Positions 25,798-33,862 of a stretch of 64,000 nucleotides of DNA are shown in pieces. How positions within the stretch are numbered: position 1 is the stretch's first letter; the number at the start of each line of letters is the position of its first letter. Origin of the DNA: Stutzerimonas stutzeri (GTDB taxonomy: Bacteria; Pseudomonadota; Gammaproteobacteria; Pseudomonadales; Pseudomonadaceae). Both the position numbers and the translations under genes were made by a program. The stretch lies in NCBI RefSeq assembly GCF_000590475.1, contig NZ_CP007441.1, positions 2,052,660-2,116,659 on the forward strand, in the 5' to 3' direction. The notes beneath the pieces are model-generated. The model had not been told where the DNA came from and did not search any database. It worked only from the letters and a program-made list of their open reading frames with translations.

Positions 25798-26106
25798 TTA
25801 CAGGAGTTCCACCGGGTGAGCACGGATCAGCACCTGTTCCTGGCGGAACCGGGCCTCCAGCGAGGCTCGGTAGTTGGCCCACCAAGTGCGGTCGAGTTCG
25901 TCGGCCATGACTTCGTAGACGACCAGATCGTCGCGCACGGCTCGGCTGTCATCTTCACGCCAAAGACCGTTTGCGGGTGCACGGGCATAGGCGGTGAGCC
26001 CGCCGAACTGCTCCACTAGCTCGTTCCTCACCTCGGCGTAAAGGGTCTTGGGCAGCGCTTGTCCGTCATTGTCATAAAGCGGAAGCAGCAATTGGGTCAG
26101 GTACAT
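25798..26106 (-). CDS. Conserved hypothetical protein, 102 residues
   Basis: I recognise the type (a small pseudomonad protein) but know no function. It begins MYLTQLLLPLYDNDGQ, continues with YAEVRNELVEQFGGLTAYA and RAPANGLWRE, and ends in a tryptophan-rich part (ELDRTWWANYRASLEARFRQEQ). The pattern strand-helix-strand-strand-helix suggests a ferredoxin-like or dimeric alpha/beta-barrel fold. It is soluble and has no signal peptide. It stands alone. The 294 bases between it and the SH3 gene hold only a weak hairpin, CGGGAG/CTCCCG at 25637-25656. Confidence 0.72.
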   Translation of the reverse strand: MYLTQLLLPLYDNDGQALPKTLYAEVRNELVEQFGGLTAYARAPANGLWREDDSRAVRDDLVVYEVMADELDRTWWANYRASLEARFRQEQVLIRAHPVELL

Positions 26107-26288
26107 GTTGCAGGCCCAGTGCGTGGTTGGCTTAGTTGATCCGACCGCGGGCAGGCGCGCTCGGCACTATTGCATGGGCCATGCGCGGATCAACGGTGCG
26201 ATCTGAGGCCGCGCTGATGGGCGGAGACGAATTCAGCGGCGTATGCAGACTCCAACGCTATACATCAGATTACGGGAGGTAGCTCAAG

Positions 26289-26615
26289 ATGGATTCGCCG
26301 ACCCCCTCGGTAGCGGCCTTGCAAAAGGCGCAGGACATCACCTCACGTTGGTCGGACGGGGAGCTGGGCGCCGAGGAAGCGCAGCAGGCGCTCAAATCCG
26401 TGTTCGACCAATGGCAGCCCGGCGATCGAGCGTCCGAGGCCGAGCAGGTTGCCGAAGCGGCGCTGACGGCATCGCGAATCGCTTTCCAGGATTGGCTGCA
26501 GCGTGGGGAGAACTGTGAAGAGCTGGTCGCCCAGCTGCGCTGGATTCTCGACCCGTCGAAAGATGGCATCACCGATCCCGAGCTCAACGTATACGCGCCG
26601 CAGCGCCCCGAGTGA
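26289..26615 (+). CDS. Conserved hypothetical protein, 108 residues
   Basis: Start supported by GGGAGGT eleven bases before the ATG. The protein is acidic and mainly helical (LQKAQDITSRWSDGELGAEE, EAALTASRIAFQDWLQRG, EELVAQLRWILD), with no signal peptide, membrane helix or recognisable domain. The low complexity in charge suggests a small soluble helical bundle. It lies convergently opposite the PP2C/kinase gene, which ends 28 bases downstream. No function proposed. Confidence 0.68.
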   Translation: MDSPTPSVAALQKAQDITSRWSDGELGAEEAQQALKSVFDQWQPGDRASEAEQVAEAALTASRIAFQDWLQRGENCEELVAQLRWILDPSKDGITDPELNVYAPQRPE

Positions 26616-26643
26616 AATCGCCCGCGGGCGGAGCGGCAGCCTC

Positions 26644-28365
26644 TCAGCGCCCCAGCAGTACGACCAGGGCAATGGCCAGCGCCAGCGATACCCCTTTCCA
26701 GAACAGCACCGGATTGCGCTCCATCAGCGGCGGCCGGGCCTTATTGAGGAAGGCCTGGTTGGGCTTGCGTAACTCGAAGACGAATTCCGAGAGGTCCTCG
26801 TAGCGTTTGTACGGGTCCGGATGCAGCGCCTTGCGCAGCACATCATCGATCCAGGCCGGCACCTCGCGGTCGTGCTCGCGGATCGAGCTGTAGCTGAGCT
26901 TGTTCTGCGCGGCGCGGGTGCGGCACTGGGCGACCTGAAGGCCATACGGCAGCTTGCCGGTCAGCATCTGATAGGTGATGACCGCCAGCGAAAACATGTC
27001 CGAGCGCGGCGTGCCGCTCTCGCCAAGGAAATATTCCGGCGCCGTGTACTGAACGGTGCCGAGCAACTCGCTGCGTTCGGTCGGCGAGGCGATTTCCATG
27101 ATGCCGGCCACTTGGGTGGACCCGAAATCGATGATTTTCACCGTGCCGGTGGCGTCGATCATGATGTTCTCGGGGCGCAGGTCCTGATGCAGCATTTCCA
27201 GCCGGTGAAAGGCGCGCAGGCCCTTCGCGATCTGCTCGACGATGCCGCGCACCGTCTCCAGATCCGGCTGCGGATGGTCGATCATCCACTGCGTCAGCGT
27301 CTGGCCGTCGATGAATTCGCTGACGCTGTAGAGAAAGTTTCGCTTGCGTGTCTGCCGGCACGGCTGGGCCACGTGTGCGCTGTTGATGCGCCGCGCGACC
27401 CACTCCTCGGTGAGGAAGCGTTCGAGATAAGCCACATCTTGTTGAAGGTCCATCGACGGCGTCTTGATGATTACCGGCGTGTCGCTGTCATCGTCGGTCG
27501 CCAGATAGACGTGGCTGCGGCTGCTGGCGTGCAGCTCGCGGACGATGGTGTAGCCATCGAACCGCGCCCGTGCCTCGAGCATGGGCGGGAAGGGCAGTTC
27601 GGTGAGTTGCTGGTAGAGCTCGTCCGGGGCCTGAATCGGCAGCTGCTCGATGCGCAGGATCTGCACCGTGAGGTTGTCGTCGCTGCCGCGTTGCAGCGCT
27701 TCGTTGACGATCTCCCTCGCGGCCGCGTCCAGATCGGTCGCATGCCGGGCGATGGCTTCGCTCATGAACTGTGCGCTGGCAAACTCGTATACCCCATCGG
27801 TGACCAGGATGAAGGTATCGCCGATTTCCACCCGCTCGGCGCGATAGTCGATTTCCAGCTGCGGATGAATGCCCAGCGCCCGGCTCAGGTAGCTTTTGCC
27901 TTCGGATAACCGGAGACGATGGTCATTGGTGAGCTGTTCCAGCGTCTTGCCCTGAACGCGATAGATGCGCGAGTCGCCGGCGTGGAAGAGGTGCGCGGTG
28001 GTCGATTTGATCACCAGTGCGCTGAAGGTGCAGACGTAGCCGCGGTCCTTGTCGTAGCGATACTGGCTCTGCTGACTTTGCGCATGCAGCCAGGAGTTGG
28101 TCGCCATCAACACCCGCTGCGCCGAGGTTTTGACCGACCAGGCGTCGGATGTGCAGTAGTAGTCGGCGAAGAAGCCGGTAATGGCCGACTCGCTGGCGAT
28201 ATGGCTGACGGCGCTGCTGCTGATGCCATCGGCGATGGCGAGGGCGATGCCCTTGCTGCTCAGTTGCGGCTCTTTGGGAATGTAGATGCCGTGGAAATCC
28301 TGATTGCTTTCCTTGGGACCCTTGTCGGTGTGTTGGCCCACCGAAACCCTGAGTTGTGCGGTCAT
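26644..28365 (-). CDS. Fused PP2C phosphatase / serine-threonine protein kinase, membrane-anchored
   Basis: 573 residues. Residues about 1-240 are a PP2C phosphatase (GDSRIYRV, VTDGVYEF, GSDDNLTVQIL: metal-site aspartates present). About 265-540 is a Hanks-type kinase: ATP lysine in VIIKTP (about 299), catalytic loop LHQDLRPENI (D about 394), KIIDFG (about 412) and GTVQYTAPEYFLG. A single C-terminal helix (FWKGVSLALAIALVVLLG) anchors it in the inner membrane. A kinase of this kind sits beside the nitrate/nitrite assimilation genes in Pseudomonas generally. It follows the FNT channel gene by 43 bases with a hairpin (28379-28395) between, so it is the last member of the nir operon. Its substrate is unknown. 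Confidence 0.92.
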   Translation of the reverse strand: MTAQLRVSVGQHTDKGPKESNQDFHGIYIPKEPQLSSKGIALAIADGISSSAVSHIASESAITGFFADYYCTSDAWSVKTSAQRVLMATNSWLHAQSQQSQYRYDKDRGYVCTFSALVIKSTTAHLFHAGDSRIYRVQGKTLEQLTNDHRLRLSEGKSYLSRALGIHPQLEIDYRAERVEIGDTFILVTDGVYEFASAQFMSEAIARHATDLDAAAREIVNEALQRGSDDNLTVQILRIEQLPIQAPDELYQQLTELPFPPMLEARARFDGYTIVRELHASSRSHVYLATDDDSDTPVIIKTPSMDLQQDVAYLERFLTEEWVARRINSAHVAQPCRQTRKRNFLYSVSEFIDGQTLTQWMIDHPQPDLETVRGIVEQIAKGLRAFHRLEMLHQDLRPENIMIDATGTVKIIDFGSTQVAGIMEIASPTERSELLGTVQYTAPEYFLGESGTPRSDMFSLAVITYQMLTGKLPYGLQVAQCRTRAAQNKLSYSSIREHDREVPAWIDDVLRKALHPDPYKRYEDLSEFVFELRKPNQAFLNKARPPLMERNPVLFWKGVSLALAIALVVLLGR

Positions 28366-28378
28366 GAAATGCAGCGAA

Positions 28379-28395
28379 CCCCGGACAGGCCGGGG
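28379..28395 (-). promoter_or_regulatory. Intercistronic hairpin between channel and kinase genes
   Basis: CCCCGG-ACAGG-CCGGGG forms a six-base G/C stem in the 43-base gap. It has no T run on either strand, so RNA stability or partial attenuation is likelier than full termination. Confidence 0.4.
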
Positions 28396-28408
28396 CTCGT
28401 TGGGCTAC

Positions 28409-29221
28409 TCAGCGCAGGGCGCGCTTGGGTGCAGTTTTAATGTGGGTGGTATAGAGCGTCAGGCCGGTGAATGCCAGACCGCCTACCAGGTTACCCAACG
28501 CGGTGGGGATCTCGTTCCAGATCATGTAATCCATGACCGAAAATTCGCCGCCCATGATCATCGCCGAAGGAAACAGGAACATGTTCACCACCGAATGCTC
28601 GAATCCCATATAGAAGAACAGCATGATCGGCATCCACATGGCGATCGCTTTGCCGCTGACCGTCGTGGAGATCATTGCGCCAACCACGCCCATCGAAACC
28701 ATCCAGTTGCACAGCATGCCGCGCAGAAAAATGGTCGCCCAGCCCGCCGCGCCGAATTCGGCGTAGCCCAGGGTGCGTGCTTCGCCGATATGGGAAATCT
28801 TTTCGCCTACAGCGCCGGGGTCGGTGGAAAAGCCCATGGTGAAGACGAAGGCCATCATCACGGCCACGGTCAGCGCGCCGGCGAAGTTGCCGAGGAATAC
28901 CAGCCCCCAGTTGCGCAGCACGCCATTCACCGTCACGCCCGGACGCCTGTCGAGCAGCGCCAACGGAGTCAACACGAACACGCCGGTCAGCAGATCGAAG
29001 CCCATCAGGTACAGCATGACGAAACCGACCGGGAAGAGCATGGCGCCTACCAGCGGCGCGCCCGTCTGCACCGTGATGGTGATAGCGAAGACCGCCGCGA
29101 GGGCGAGGATCGCGCCGGCCATGAAGGCCCGAATCAAGGTGTCCCGGGTAGACATGTAGATCTTGGACTCACCGGCGTCGACCATTTTGGTGACGAATTC
29201 CGAAGGGATAATGTAGGACAT
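28409..29221 (-). CDS. Formate/nitrite transporter (FNT) family channel
   Basis: 270 residues from the ATG at 29221, beginning MSYIIPSEFVTKMVDAGE, with six hydrophobic segments (for example AFMAGAILALAAVFAITI, GAMLFPVGFVMLYLMGFDLLTG, WGLVFLGNFAGALTVAVMM). The FNT signature is the N-terminal pore loop and LCNWMVSMGVVGAM. Such pentameric channels pass nitrite or formate across the inner membrane. Position behind nirBD argues for nitrite uptake (NirC role). A 110-base gap with two hairpins separates it from nirD, so transcript processing may set its level. Confidence 0.92.
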   Translation of the reverse strand: MSYIIPSEFVTKMVDAGESKIYMSTRDTLIRAFMAGAILALAAVFAITITVQTGAPLVGAMLFPVGFVMLYLMGFDLLTGVFVLTPLALLDRRPGVTVNGVLRNWGLVFLGNFAGALTVAVMMAFVFTMGFSTDPGAVGEKISHIGEARTLGYAEFGAAGWATIFLRGMLCNWMVSMGVVGAMISTTVSGKAIAMWMPIMLFFYMGFEHSVVNMFLFPSAMIMGGEFSVMDYMIWNEIPTALGNLVGGLAFTGLTLYTTHIKTAPKRALR

Positions 29222-29249
29222 AGTCGATTCTCTGTATTGGCGATCCGGT

Positions 29250-29317
29250 CCCGACTGGAGTCGGGTTTCTCTTTTCATCGAGCCCTTGTGCGGCACTGGC
29301 GTACCGCAACAGAGGGC
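29250..29317 (-). promoter_or_regulatory. Two stem-loops in the nirD-channel gap
   Basis: CCCGAC-TGGA-GTCGGG (29250-29265) and a longer imperfect hairpin (29282-29317; arms GCCCTTGTGCGG and CCGCAACAGAGGGC). The first is followed by a T-rich run on the + strand, i.e. opposite to the operon. They could be processing or attenuation elements between nirD and the channel gene. Confidence 0.45.
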
Positions 29318-29331
29318 CAGCGGGATAAGGC

Positions 29332-29709
29332 TCAGCCTGCGGCGATTTCCACGGCCTCACCGTTCAGGCGCACGGGCCAGACTTGCAATTGCTGTTCCGG
29401 GTATTCCAGGCAGCTGCCATCGGCCAGGCGGAAGTGCTGCTTGTACAGCGGCGAGGCGATTACCAGATCGCCCTTGAGCTGCCCCAGAATGCCGCGGCCG
29501 ATGACGTTGGCGCCGGACTTGGGGTCCTTGTTGGCAATGGCGAACACCTGCTCGCCGGTCTCGGTCTCGGGCAGGTGAAACAGCGCCACCTGCTTGTCAT
29601 CGAGCCAGGCGACCACGCCTGAATTGGCCACCAGATCGCGACGGCTGCATAACGCCCGCCAGCTGACGTTTTCACTCGGTTGCATGCGTACAGCGTTGGA
29701 CTGGCTCAT
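29332..29709 (-). CDS. nirD: Assimilatory nitrite reductase small subunit
   Basis: 125 residues with a Rieske-like fold (WRALCSRRDLVANSGVVAWL, VFAIANKDPKSGANVIGRG, VIASPLYKQHFRLADGSCLEYPEQQLQVWPV). As in other NirD proteins the Rieske Fe-S cysteine/histidine ligands are absent, so it is a structural partner of NirB. Its ATG overlaps the nirB stop by one base (TGATG) and GGAGG lies in the nirB end, giving translational coupling. Confidence 0.95.
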   Translation of the reverse strand: MSQSNAVRMQPSENVSWRALCSRRDLVANSGVVAWLDDKQVALFHLPETETGEQVFAIANKDPKSGANVIGRGILGQLKGDLVIASPLYKQHFRLADGSCLEYPEQQLQVWPVRLNGEAVEIAAG

Positions 29710-32282
29710 CAGAGCACCTCCTCGGTTACGGGAATCAGGTGAAGTTCATGTGCGTGCACCGGCCGGCGCTGGCCGCGTTCCTTGACGAAGTGGATGTCCG
29801 GGTCGCCGCGCTGGTCGTTGACGAAGGTGCGGAAGCGCTTGAACTTTTCCGGATCCTTGATGGCGTTGGCCCACTCGCATTCGTAGCGGTCGACCACCAG
29901 CTGCATCTGCGCTTCCAGTTCGGCGGCGAGGTTCAGGCTGTCGTCGATGACGACTTCCTTGAGGTAGTCGAGGCCACCCTCCAGGGATTCACGCCACACC
30001 GAGGTGCGCTGCAGCTTGTCCGCGGTGCGGATGTAGAACATCAGGAAGCGGTCGATGTAACGGATCAAGGTCTCGTCATCGAGGTCAGTGGCGAACAGCT
30101 CGGCGTGCCGCGGACGCATGCCACCGTTACCCGCGACGTACAGGTTCCAGCCGTGCTCGGTGGCGATGACGCCGATGTCTTTGCTCTGTGCCTCGGCACA
30201 TTCGCGGGTGCAGCCCGACACGCCGAACTTGATCTTGTGTGGCGAGCGCAGGCCCTTGTAGCGATCCTCCAGGCGCAGCGCCATGCCGACGCTGTCCTGC
30301 ACGCCGTAGCGGCACCAGGTGCTGCCGACACAGGATTTAACCGTGCGCAGGGATTTGCCGTAGGCGTGACCGGTCTCGAAGCCAGCCTCGATCAGCTCGC
30401 CCCAGATATCTGGCAATTCATGCAGCTGAGCGCCGAACAGGTCGATGCGCTGGCCGCCGGTGATCTTGGTGTAGAGGTCGTATTTCTTGGCGACGGCGCC
30501 GAGGGCGATCAGCTTGTCCGGGGTGATTTCACCGCCGGCGATGCGTGGCACCACCGAGTAGGTGCCGTTCTTCTGCATGTTCGCCATGAAGGTGTCGTTG
30601 GTGTCCTGCAGCGGGATCAGGCCGGGGTCGGTGATTGGCTGGTTCCAGCAGGAGGCGAGAATCGAGCCCACCGCCGGCTTACAGATATCGCAACCGGTGT
30701 GGCCACGACCGTGCTTGGCCAGCAGCTCGTTGAAACTGATGATGCCCTCGACGCGGACGATGCCGTACAGCGCCTGGCGGGTGTGAGCGAAGTGCTCGCA
30801 CAGGCTCTTGTCGACTTCGACGCCACGGGCGGTCAGTTCATGCTCGAAGACCTGTTTGAGCAGCGCACTGCAACCGCCGCAGCCGGTGCCGGCCTTGGTT
30901 GCGGCTTTGAGTTCGCCGAGGTCGGTGATGCCGGCGTCGACCTGACAGCAGACGGCGCCCTTGGTGACGTTGTGGCAGGAGCAAATGGTCGCGGTGTCGG
31001 GCAGGGCATCGGCGCCCAGCGTTGGTGCGCCATCCGACAGCGGCAGGATCAGGCTGGACGGATCGGCCGGCAGCCTGATGCCGTTCTGTGCGTACTGCAG
31101 CAGGGTGTCGTAGTAGCTGTTGTCGCCGATCAGCACGGCACCGATGACGCGCTTGCCGTCCTCGGAGAGCACCAGCCGGCGGTAGCTGGCGTTGGCTTCG
31201 TCGATAAAGCGGTAGCTCTTTGCGCCGGGCGTAGCGGCGTGTGCATCGCCGATGGAGCCGACGTCGACGCCGAGCAGCTTGAGTTTGGTCGACATATCGG
31301 CGCCGCAGAATGGCTGGTGCGACTCCCCACAGAGCAGCGCGGCGAGGTTACGCGCCATGGTGTAGCCGGGGGCGACCAGGCCGAAAACCATGCCGTTCCA
31401 AGAGGCGCATTCGCCGATGGCGAAGATCGACGGGTCGCTGGTGCGGTAATCGGCGTCGATCACGATGCCGCCGCGCGGTGCGATCTCCAGCTCGGCGCTG
31501 CGGCCGAGTGCATCCTGCGGGCGAATGCCAGCGGAAAAGACGATGAGGTCGGTTTCCAGATACTCACATCTACCATCAGCGCCATCGTTGAAGTTCATTC
31601 GGTAGGCGTATTCCTCACCGATGACGATTTCCTGGGTGGCACGGGACAGGTGAACGCCCACACCCAGCGCTTCGATACGGGCCTTGAGCGCCTTGCCGCC
31701 TTCATCATCGAGCTGCACCGGCATCAGGCGCGGGGCGAACTCGACGACATGGGCTTCGAGGCCGAGGGATTTGAGCGCATTGGCCGCTTCCAGGCCAAGC
31801 AGGCCGCCACCGACGACCACGCCGCGCTTGGCGTTGCTGGCCGCGGCGCGAATCGCGTCCAGATCGTCCAGGGTACGGTAGACCAGGCGAGAGTTACCCT
31901 CGGCGCCTGGAATCGGCGGCACGAACGGGTAGGAACCGGTGGCCAGGATCAGTTTGTCGTAGGGCTGGCGGCCGTCGCCGGTGACCACTTCCTTGCGCTC
32001 ACGGTCGATTTCCAGCACCTGCACACCGAGGTGCATATGCACGCCGTGGGTGGCGTAGTAGTCGGCTTCGCACATGGCCAGCGATTCGGCGTCGCGGCCA
32101 CCGAAATATTCGGAGAGATGAACCCGGTCATACGCGCGCTGGCGTTCTTCGCCATAGACATGGATGTGATACTGGCCAAGGGCGCCGCGCTCGACCAACT
32201 GCTCAACGCAGTGGTGACCCACCATCCCGTTGCCGATGACGACCAGCGTTTCACTCTTGATCGGGGTGACGATTGCGTTCAT
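29709..32282 (-). CDS. nirB: Assimilatory nitrite reductase large subunit, NAD(P)H-dependent
   Basis: 857 residues from the ATG at 32282, set by GGAGGA eight bases upstream; an in-frame extension further upstream runs through the leader terminator and is not real. N-terminal FAD/NAD(P)H oxidoreductase part (VVIGNGMVGHHC, VVVGGGLLGLEAANAL), a BFD-like [2Fe-2S] region (CSCHNVTKGAVC, GTGCGGCS), then the sirohaem/[4Fe-4S] part with CVGSTWCRYG and GVSGCTRECAEAQ. It reduces nitrite to ammonium in the cytoplasm for assimilation. First gene of nirB-nirD-FNT-PP2C/kinase. Control by nitrogen status is indicated by the sigma-54 promoter and the terminator in its leader. No nasA-type nitrate reductase gene is in the window. 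Confidence 0.96.
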   Translation of the reverse strand: MNAIVTPIKSETLVVIGNGMVGHHCVEQLVERGALGQYHIHVYGEERQRAYDRVHLSEYFGGRDAESLAMCEADYYATHGVHMHLGVQVLEIDRERKEVVTGDGRQPYDKLILATGSYPFVPPIPGAEGNSRLVYRTLDDLDAIRAAASNAKRGVVVGGGLLGLEAANALKSLGLEAHVVEFAPRLMPVQLDDEGGKALKARIEALGVGVHLSRATQEIVIGEEYAYRMNFNDGADGRCEYLETDLIVFSAGIRPQDALGRSAELEIAPRGGIVIDADYRTSDPSIFAIGECASWNGMVFGLVAPGYTMARNLAALLCGESHQPFCGADMSTKLKLLGVDVGSIGDAHAATPGAKSYRFIDEANASYRRLVLSEDGKRVIGAVLIGDNSYYDTLLQYAQNGIRLPADPSSLILPLSDGAPTLGADALPDTATICSCHNVTKGAVCCQVDAGITDLGELKAATKAGTGCGGCSALLKQVFEHELTARGVEVDKSLCEHFAHTRQALYGIVRVEGIISFNELLAKHGRGHTGCDICKPAVGSILASCWNQPITDPGLIPLQDTNDTFMANMQKNGTYSVVPRIAGGEITPDKLIALGAVAKKYDLYTKITGGQRIDLFGAQLHELPDIWGELIEAGFETGHAYGKSLRTVKSCVGSTWCRYGVQDSVGMALRLEDRYKGLRSPHKIKFGVSGCTRECAEAQSKDIGVIATEHGWNLYVAGNGGMRPRHAELFATDLDDETLIRYIDRFLMFYIRTADKLQRTSVWRESLEGGLDYLKEVVIDDSLNLAAELEAQMQLVVDRYECEWANAIKDPEKFKRFRTFVNDQRGDPDIHFVKERGQRRPVHAHELHLIPVTEEVL

Positions 32283-32321
32283 GACCGGTTCCTCCGTCGA
32301 AGCCGTGTTCGGCGTCGTCGT

Positions 32322-32371
32322 ACAAAAACAAAAAAGGCGCCTGGAGCTGTCGGGCAGCTCCAGGCGCCTTT
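32322..32371 (-). terminator. Strong leader terminator (attenuator) of the nirB operon
   Basis: A perfect 17-base stem, AAAGGCGCCTGGAGCTG (32333-32349) with its complement (32355-32371), loop of five, followed on the minus strand by T7-G-T5. It lies 51 bases before the nirB ATG, inside the transcript that starts at the sigma-54 promoter. A terminator there must be read through for expression, the hallmark of ANTAR-protein (NasR/NasT) antitermination in nitrate/nitrite operons. Confidence 0.88.
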
Positions 32372-32473
32372 GCCTGGTATTTGGAATTTGTGGGGTGATA
32401 TGCGAGCGACGTTGCCCGTTGCACCCGTCCCGTGCCGTTTGAGGCTTATGGTCTTCGTTGACCGCGGGAGGCT

Positions 32474-32492
32474 CTGCCGAATCGCTCGGCAG
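32474..32492 (-). promoter_or_regulatory. First leader hairpin, possible antiterminator-protein target
   Basis: CTGCCGA-GCGAT-TCGGCAG (minus strand) forms a seven-base stem within about 25 bases of the predicted transcript start. ANTAR targets consist of two such small hairpins before the terminator; a weaker second one (GCAC/GTGC arms) can be drawn near 32418-32432. The loop is five rather than six bases as drawn, so the ANTAR reading is tentative. Confidence 0.5.
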
Positions 32493-32508
32493 GCGTTGCT
32501 TAGGCCAT

Positions 32509-32524
32509 AGCAGGTTGCGTGCCA
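32509..32524 (-). promoter_or_regulatory. Sigma-54 (RpoN) promoter of the nirB operon
   Basis: Minus-strand TGGCACGCAACCTGCT matches the consensus TGGCACG-N4-TTGCW with one change, and has GG and GC exactly ten bases apart. Predicted start near 32498, giving a leader of about 215 bases to nirB. NtrC would be the expected activator under nitrogen limitation. Confidence 0.85.
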
Positions 32525-32566
32525 GCGACCTTGAAGGAGGGCGTGAGGGCGGGGCTGCGCGGGGTT

Positions 32567-32624
32567 GGTGGGCTGAAGCCCACCCTGCGGGACAAGGCTG
32601 TTGTAGGGTGGGCTTCAGCCCACC
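32567..32624. repeat. Paired REP palindromes (BIME-like) behind the nirB promoter
   Basis: Two 18-base palindromes, GGTGGGCTGAAGCCCACC (32567-32584) and GGTGGGCTTCAGCCCACC (32607-32624), in inverted relation and 22 bases apart. The second is preceded by GTA, as in the REP family I know from P. stutzeri genomes. A variant copy occurs at 35289. Confidence 0.8.
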
Positions 32625-32826
32625 GTCAAAGCTGAACCACAAAGGTGCGGAATCGTGAAAAGCTCCCTTTTTTGGGGCGATATGCCGAGTGACTTCATCG
32701 GTAATCGCCTGGCGCAGCTATACGGAGCCGAACCTTGCGCGTTGAGCTCGGTCAGTACACGACCTTCCGGTCGCGGCATGGCTATGATTGCCGCTGACCT
32801 CAATCCAGACGAATCGTGGAGATCAC

Positions 32827-33687
32827 TTGAACAAGGTCGTTGAACAACCCTTGCTGTTGGGCATGATGCGCCTGATGCAATACCCCGAGCTGGCGCAGCC
32901 GCGAGCATTGCTGAGCTTTCTCGAGCGCTGCGTCGAGCGTGGCGTGAGCGCTTTCGATCACGCTGACATTTATGGTTCCGGTGAATGCGAGGCGCATTTT
33001 GGCGCCGCGCTGAAGCTGCAACCGGCGTTGCGCCAGCAGATCCAGTTGATCGGCAAGGCCGACATCGTGCCAGCCACGCAGGATCGATCCCGCTGGCAGG
33101 TCAAGCATTACAACACCCAGGCGGCGTACCTAACCGAGGCAGTCAACGGCTCCCTGAAGCGGCTCGGCGTGGAGCGCTTGGACGGCTTCCTGCTGCATCG
33201 ACCGGACCCTTTGCTGCAGATCGATGAAGTTGCCCGGGCGCTGAACGATCTGGTCGGCAGCGGCAAGGTCGGCTGGCTTGGCGTATCCAACGCCGAGCTG
33301 CTGCATTGCCAGACGCTGGCGCGCGAGTTGCCCCTGCGCTGCAATCAGATCGAGCTGTCGTTGCAGGCTCAGGAAACCGTATGGGACGGACGCTTGCATG
33401 CGATGGAGAGTGAGGGTCTGCACGTGCTGGCTTGGTCGCCCATGGGCGGTGGACGTTTCGGCGCCAATTTGCAGCAGGCACTCGAAGAAGTCGGCGCGGC
33501 ACTGGGCGCTACTGCCAATCAGGTCGCCCTGGCCTGGCTGCGCAAGCTACCCGGCAAGCCGGTGCCTATACTCGGCAGCCTCCGTTGGGAGCGGATCGAG
33601 GAAGCGCTGCAGGGCGCCGAGCTGCGGCTGGATACCCAGGCCTGGTTCTATCTCGCTCAGGCGGCACGTGGACATGAGGTGGCCTGA
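32827..33687 (+). CDS. Aldo/keto reductase (YdhF type)
   Basis: About 286 residues from a TTG at 32827, chosen because GTGGAG lies five bases before it; an upstream TTG at 32788 lacks a signal. The AKR barrel is complete with the catalytic tetrad: Asp and Tyr in FDHADIYGSGE, Lys in LIGKADIV, His in FLLHRPDPLL. Late nucleotide-binding parts are VPILGSLRWERIEEAL. It reduces aldehydes or ketones with NADPH in the cytoplasm; the natural substrate of the YdhF subfamily is not known. It stands alone to the right of the REP pair. Confidence 0.9.
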   Translation: MNKVVEQPLLLGMMRLMQYPELAQPRALLSFLERCVERGVSAFDHADIYGSGECEAHFGAALKLQPALRQQIQLIGKADIVPATQDRSRWQVKHYNTQAAYLTEAVNGSLKRLGVERLDGFLLHRPDPLLQIDEVARALNDLVGSGKVGWLGVSNAELLHCQTLARELPLRCNQIELSLQAQETVWDGRLHAMESEGLHVLAWSPMGGGRFGANLQQALEEVGAALGATANQVALAWLRKLPGKPVPILGSLRWERIEEALQGAELRLDTQAWFYLAQAARGHEVA

Positions 33688-33862
33688 GGCGACAGCTTGA
33701 GGTTAGTTGCATCGCCTAATCGAGTGGTCTAGCGTCAGCTAGCCGACGCTGCGTCAGGTTTAGCCATATTGCTGACACAGTCATTTCCTAAGGTTGTTCT
33801 CTGATGCCAGGCCGCCGTGCATGTCGCGCGGCGCCGGCTCCGACCGGATGGAGACTCCCTAC

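Noticed and set aside
29739..32510. A very long open frame antisense to nirB (+ strand)
   Set aside because: It mirrors the codon positions of nirB in a G/C-rich genome, has no ribosome-binding site or recognisable domain, and nirB is certain.
32655..32843. 62-codon ORF between the REP pair and the aldo/keto reductase
   Set aside because: GTG start without Shine-Dalgarno sequence and overlap with the likely start of the reductase gene.
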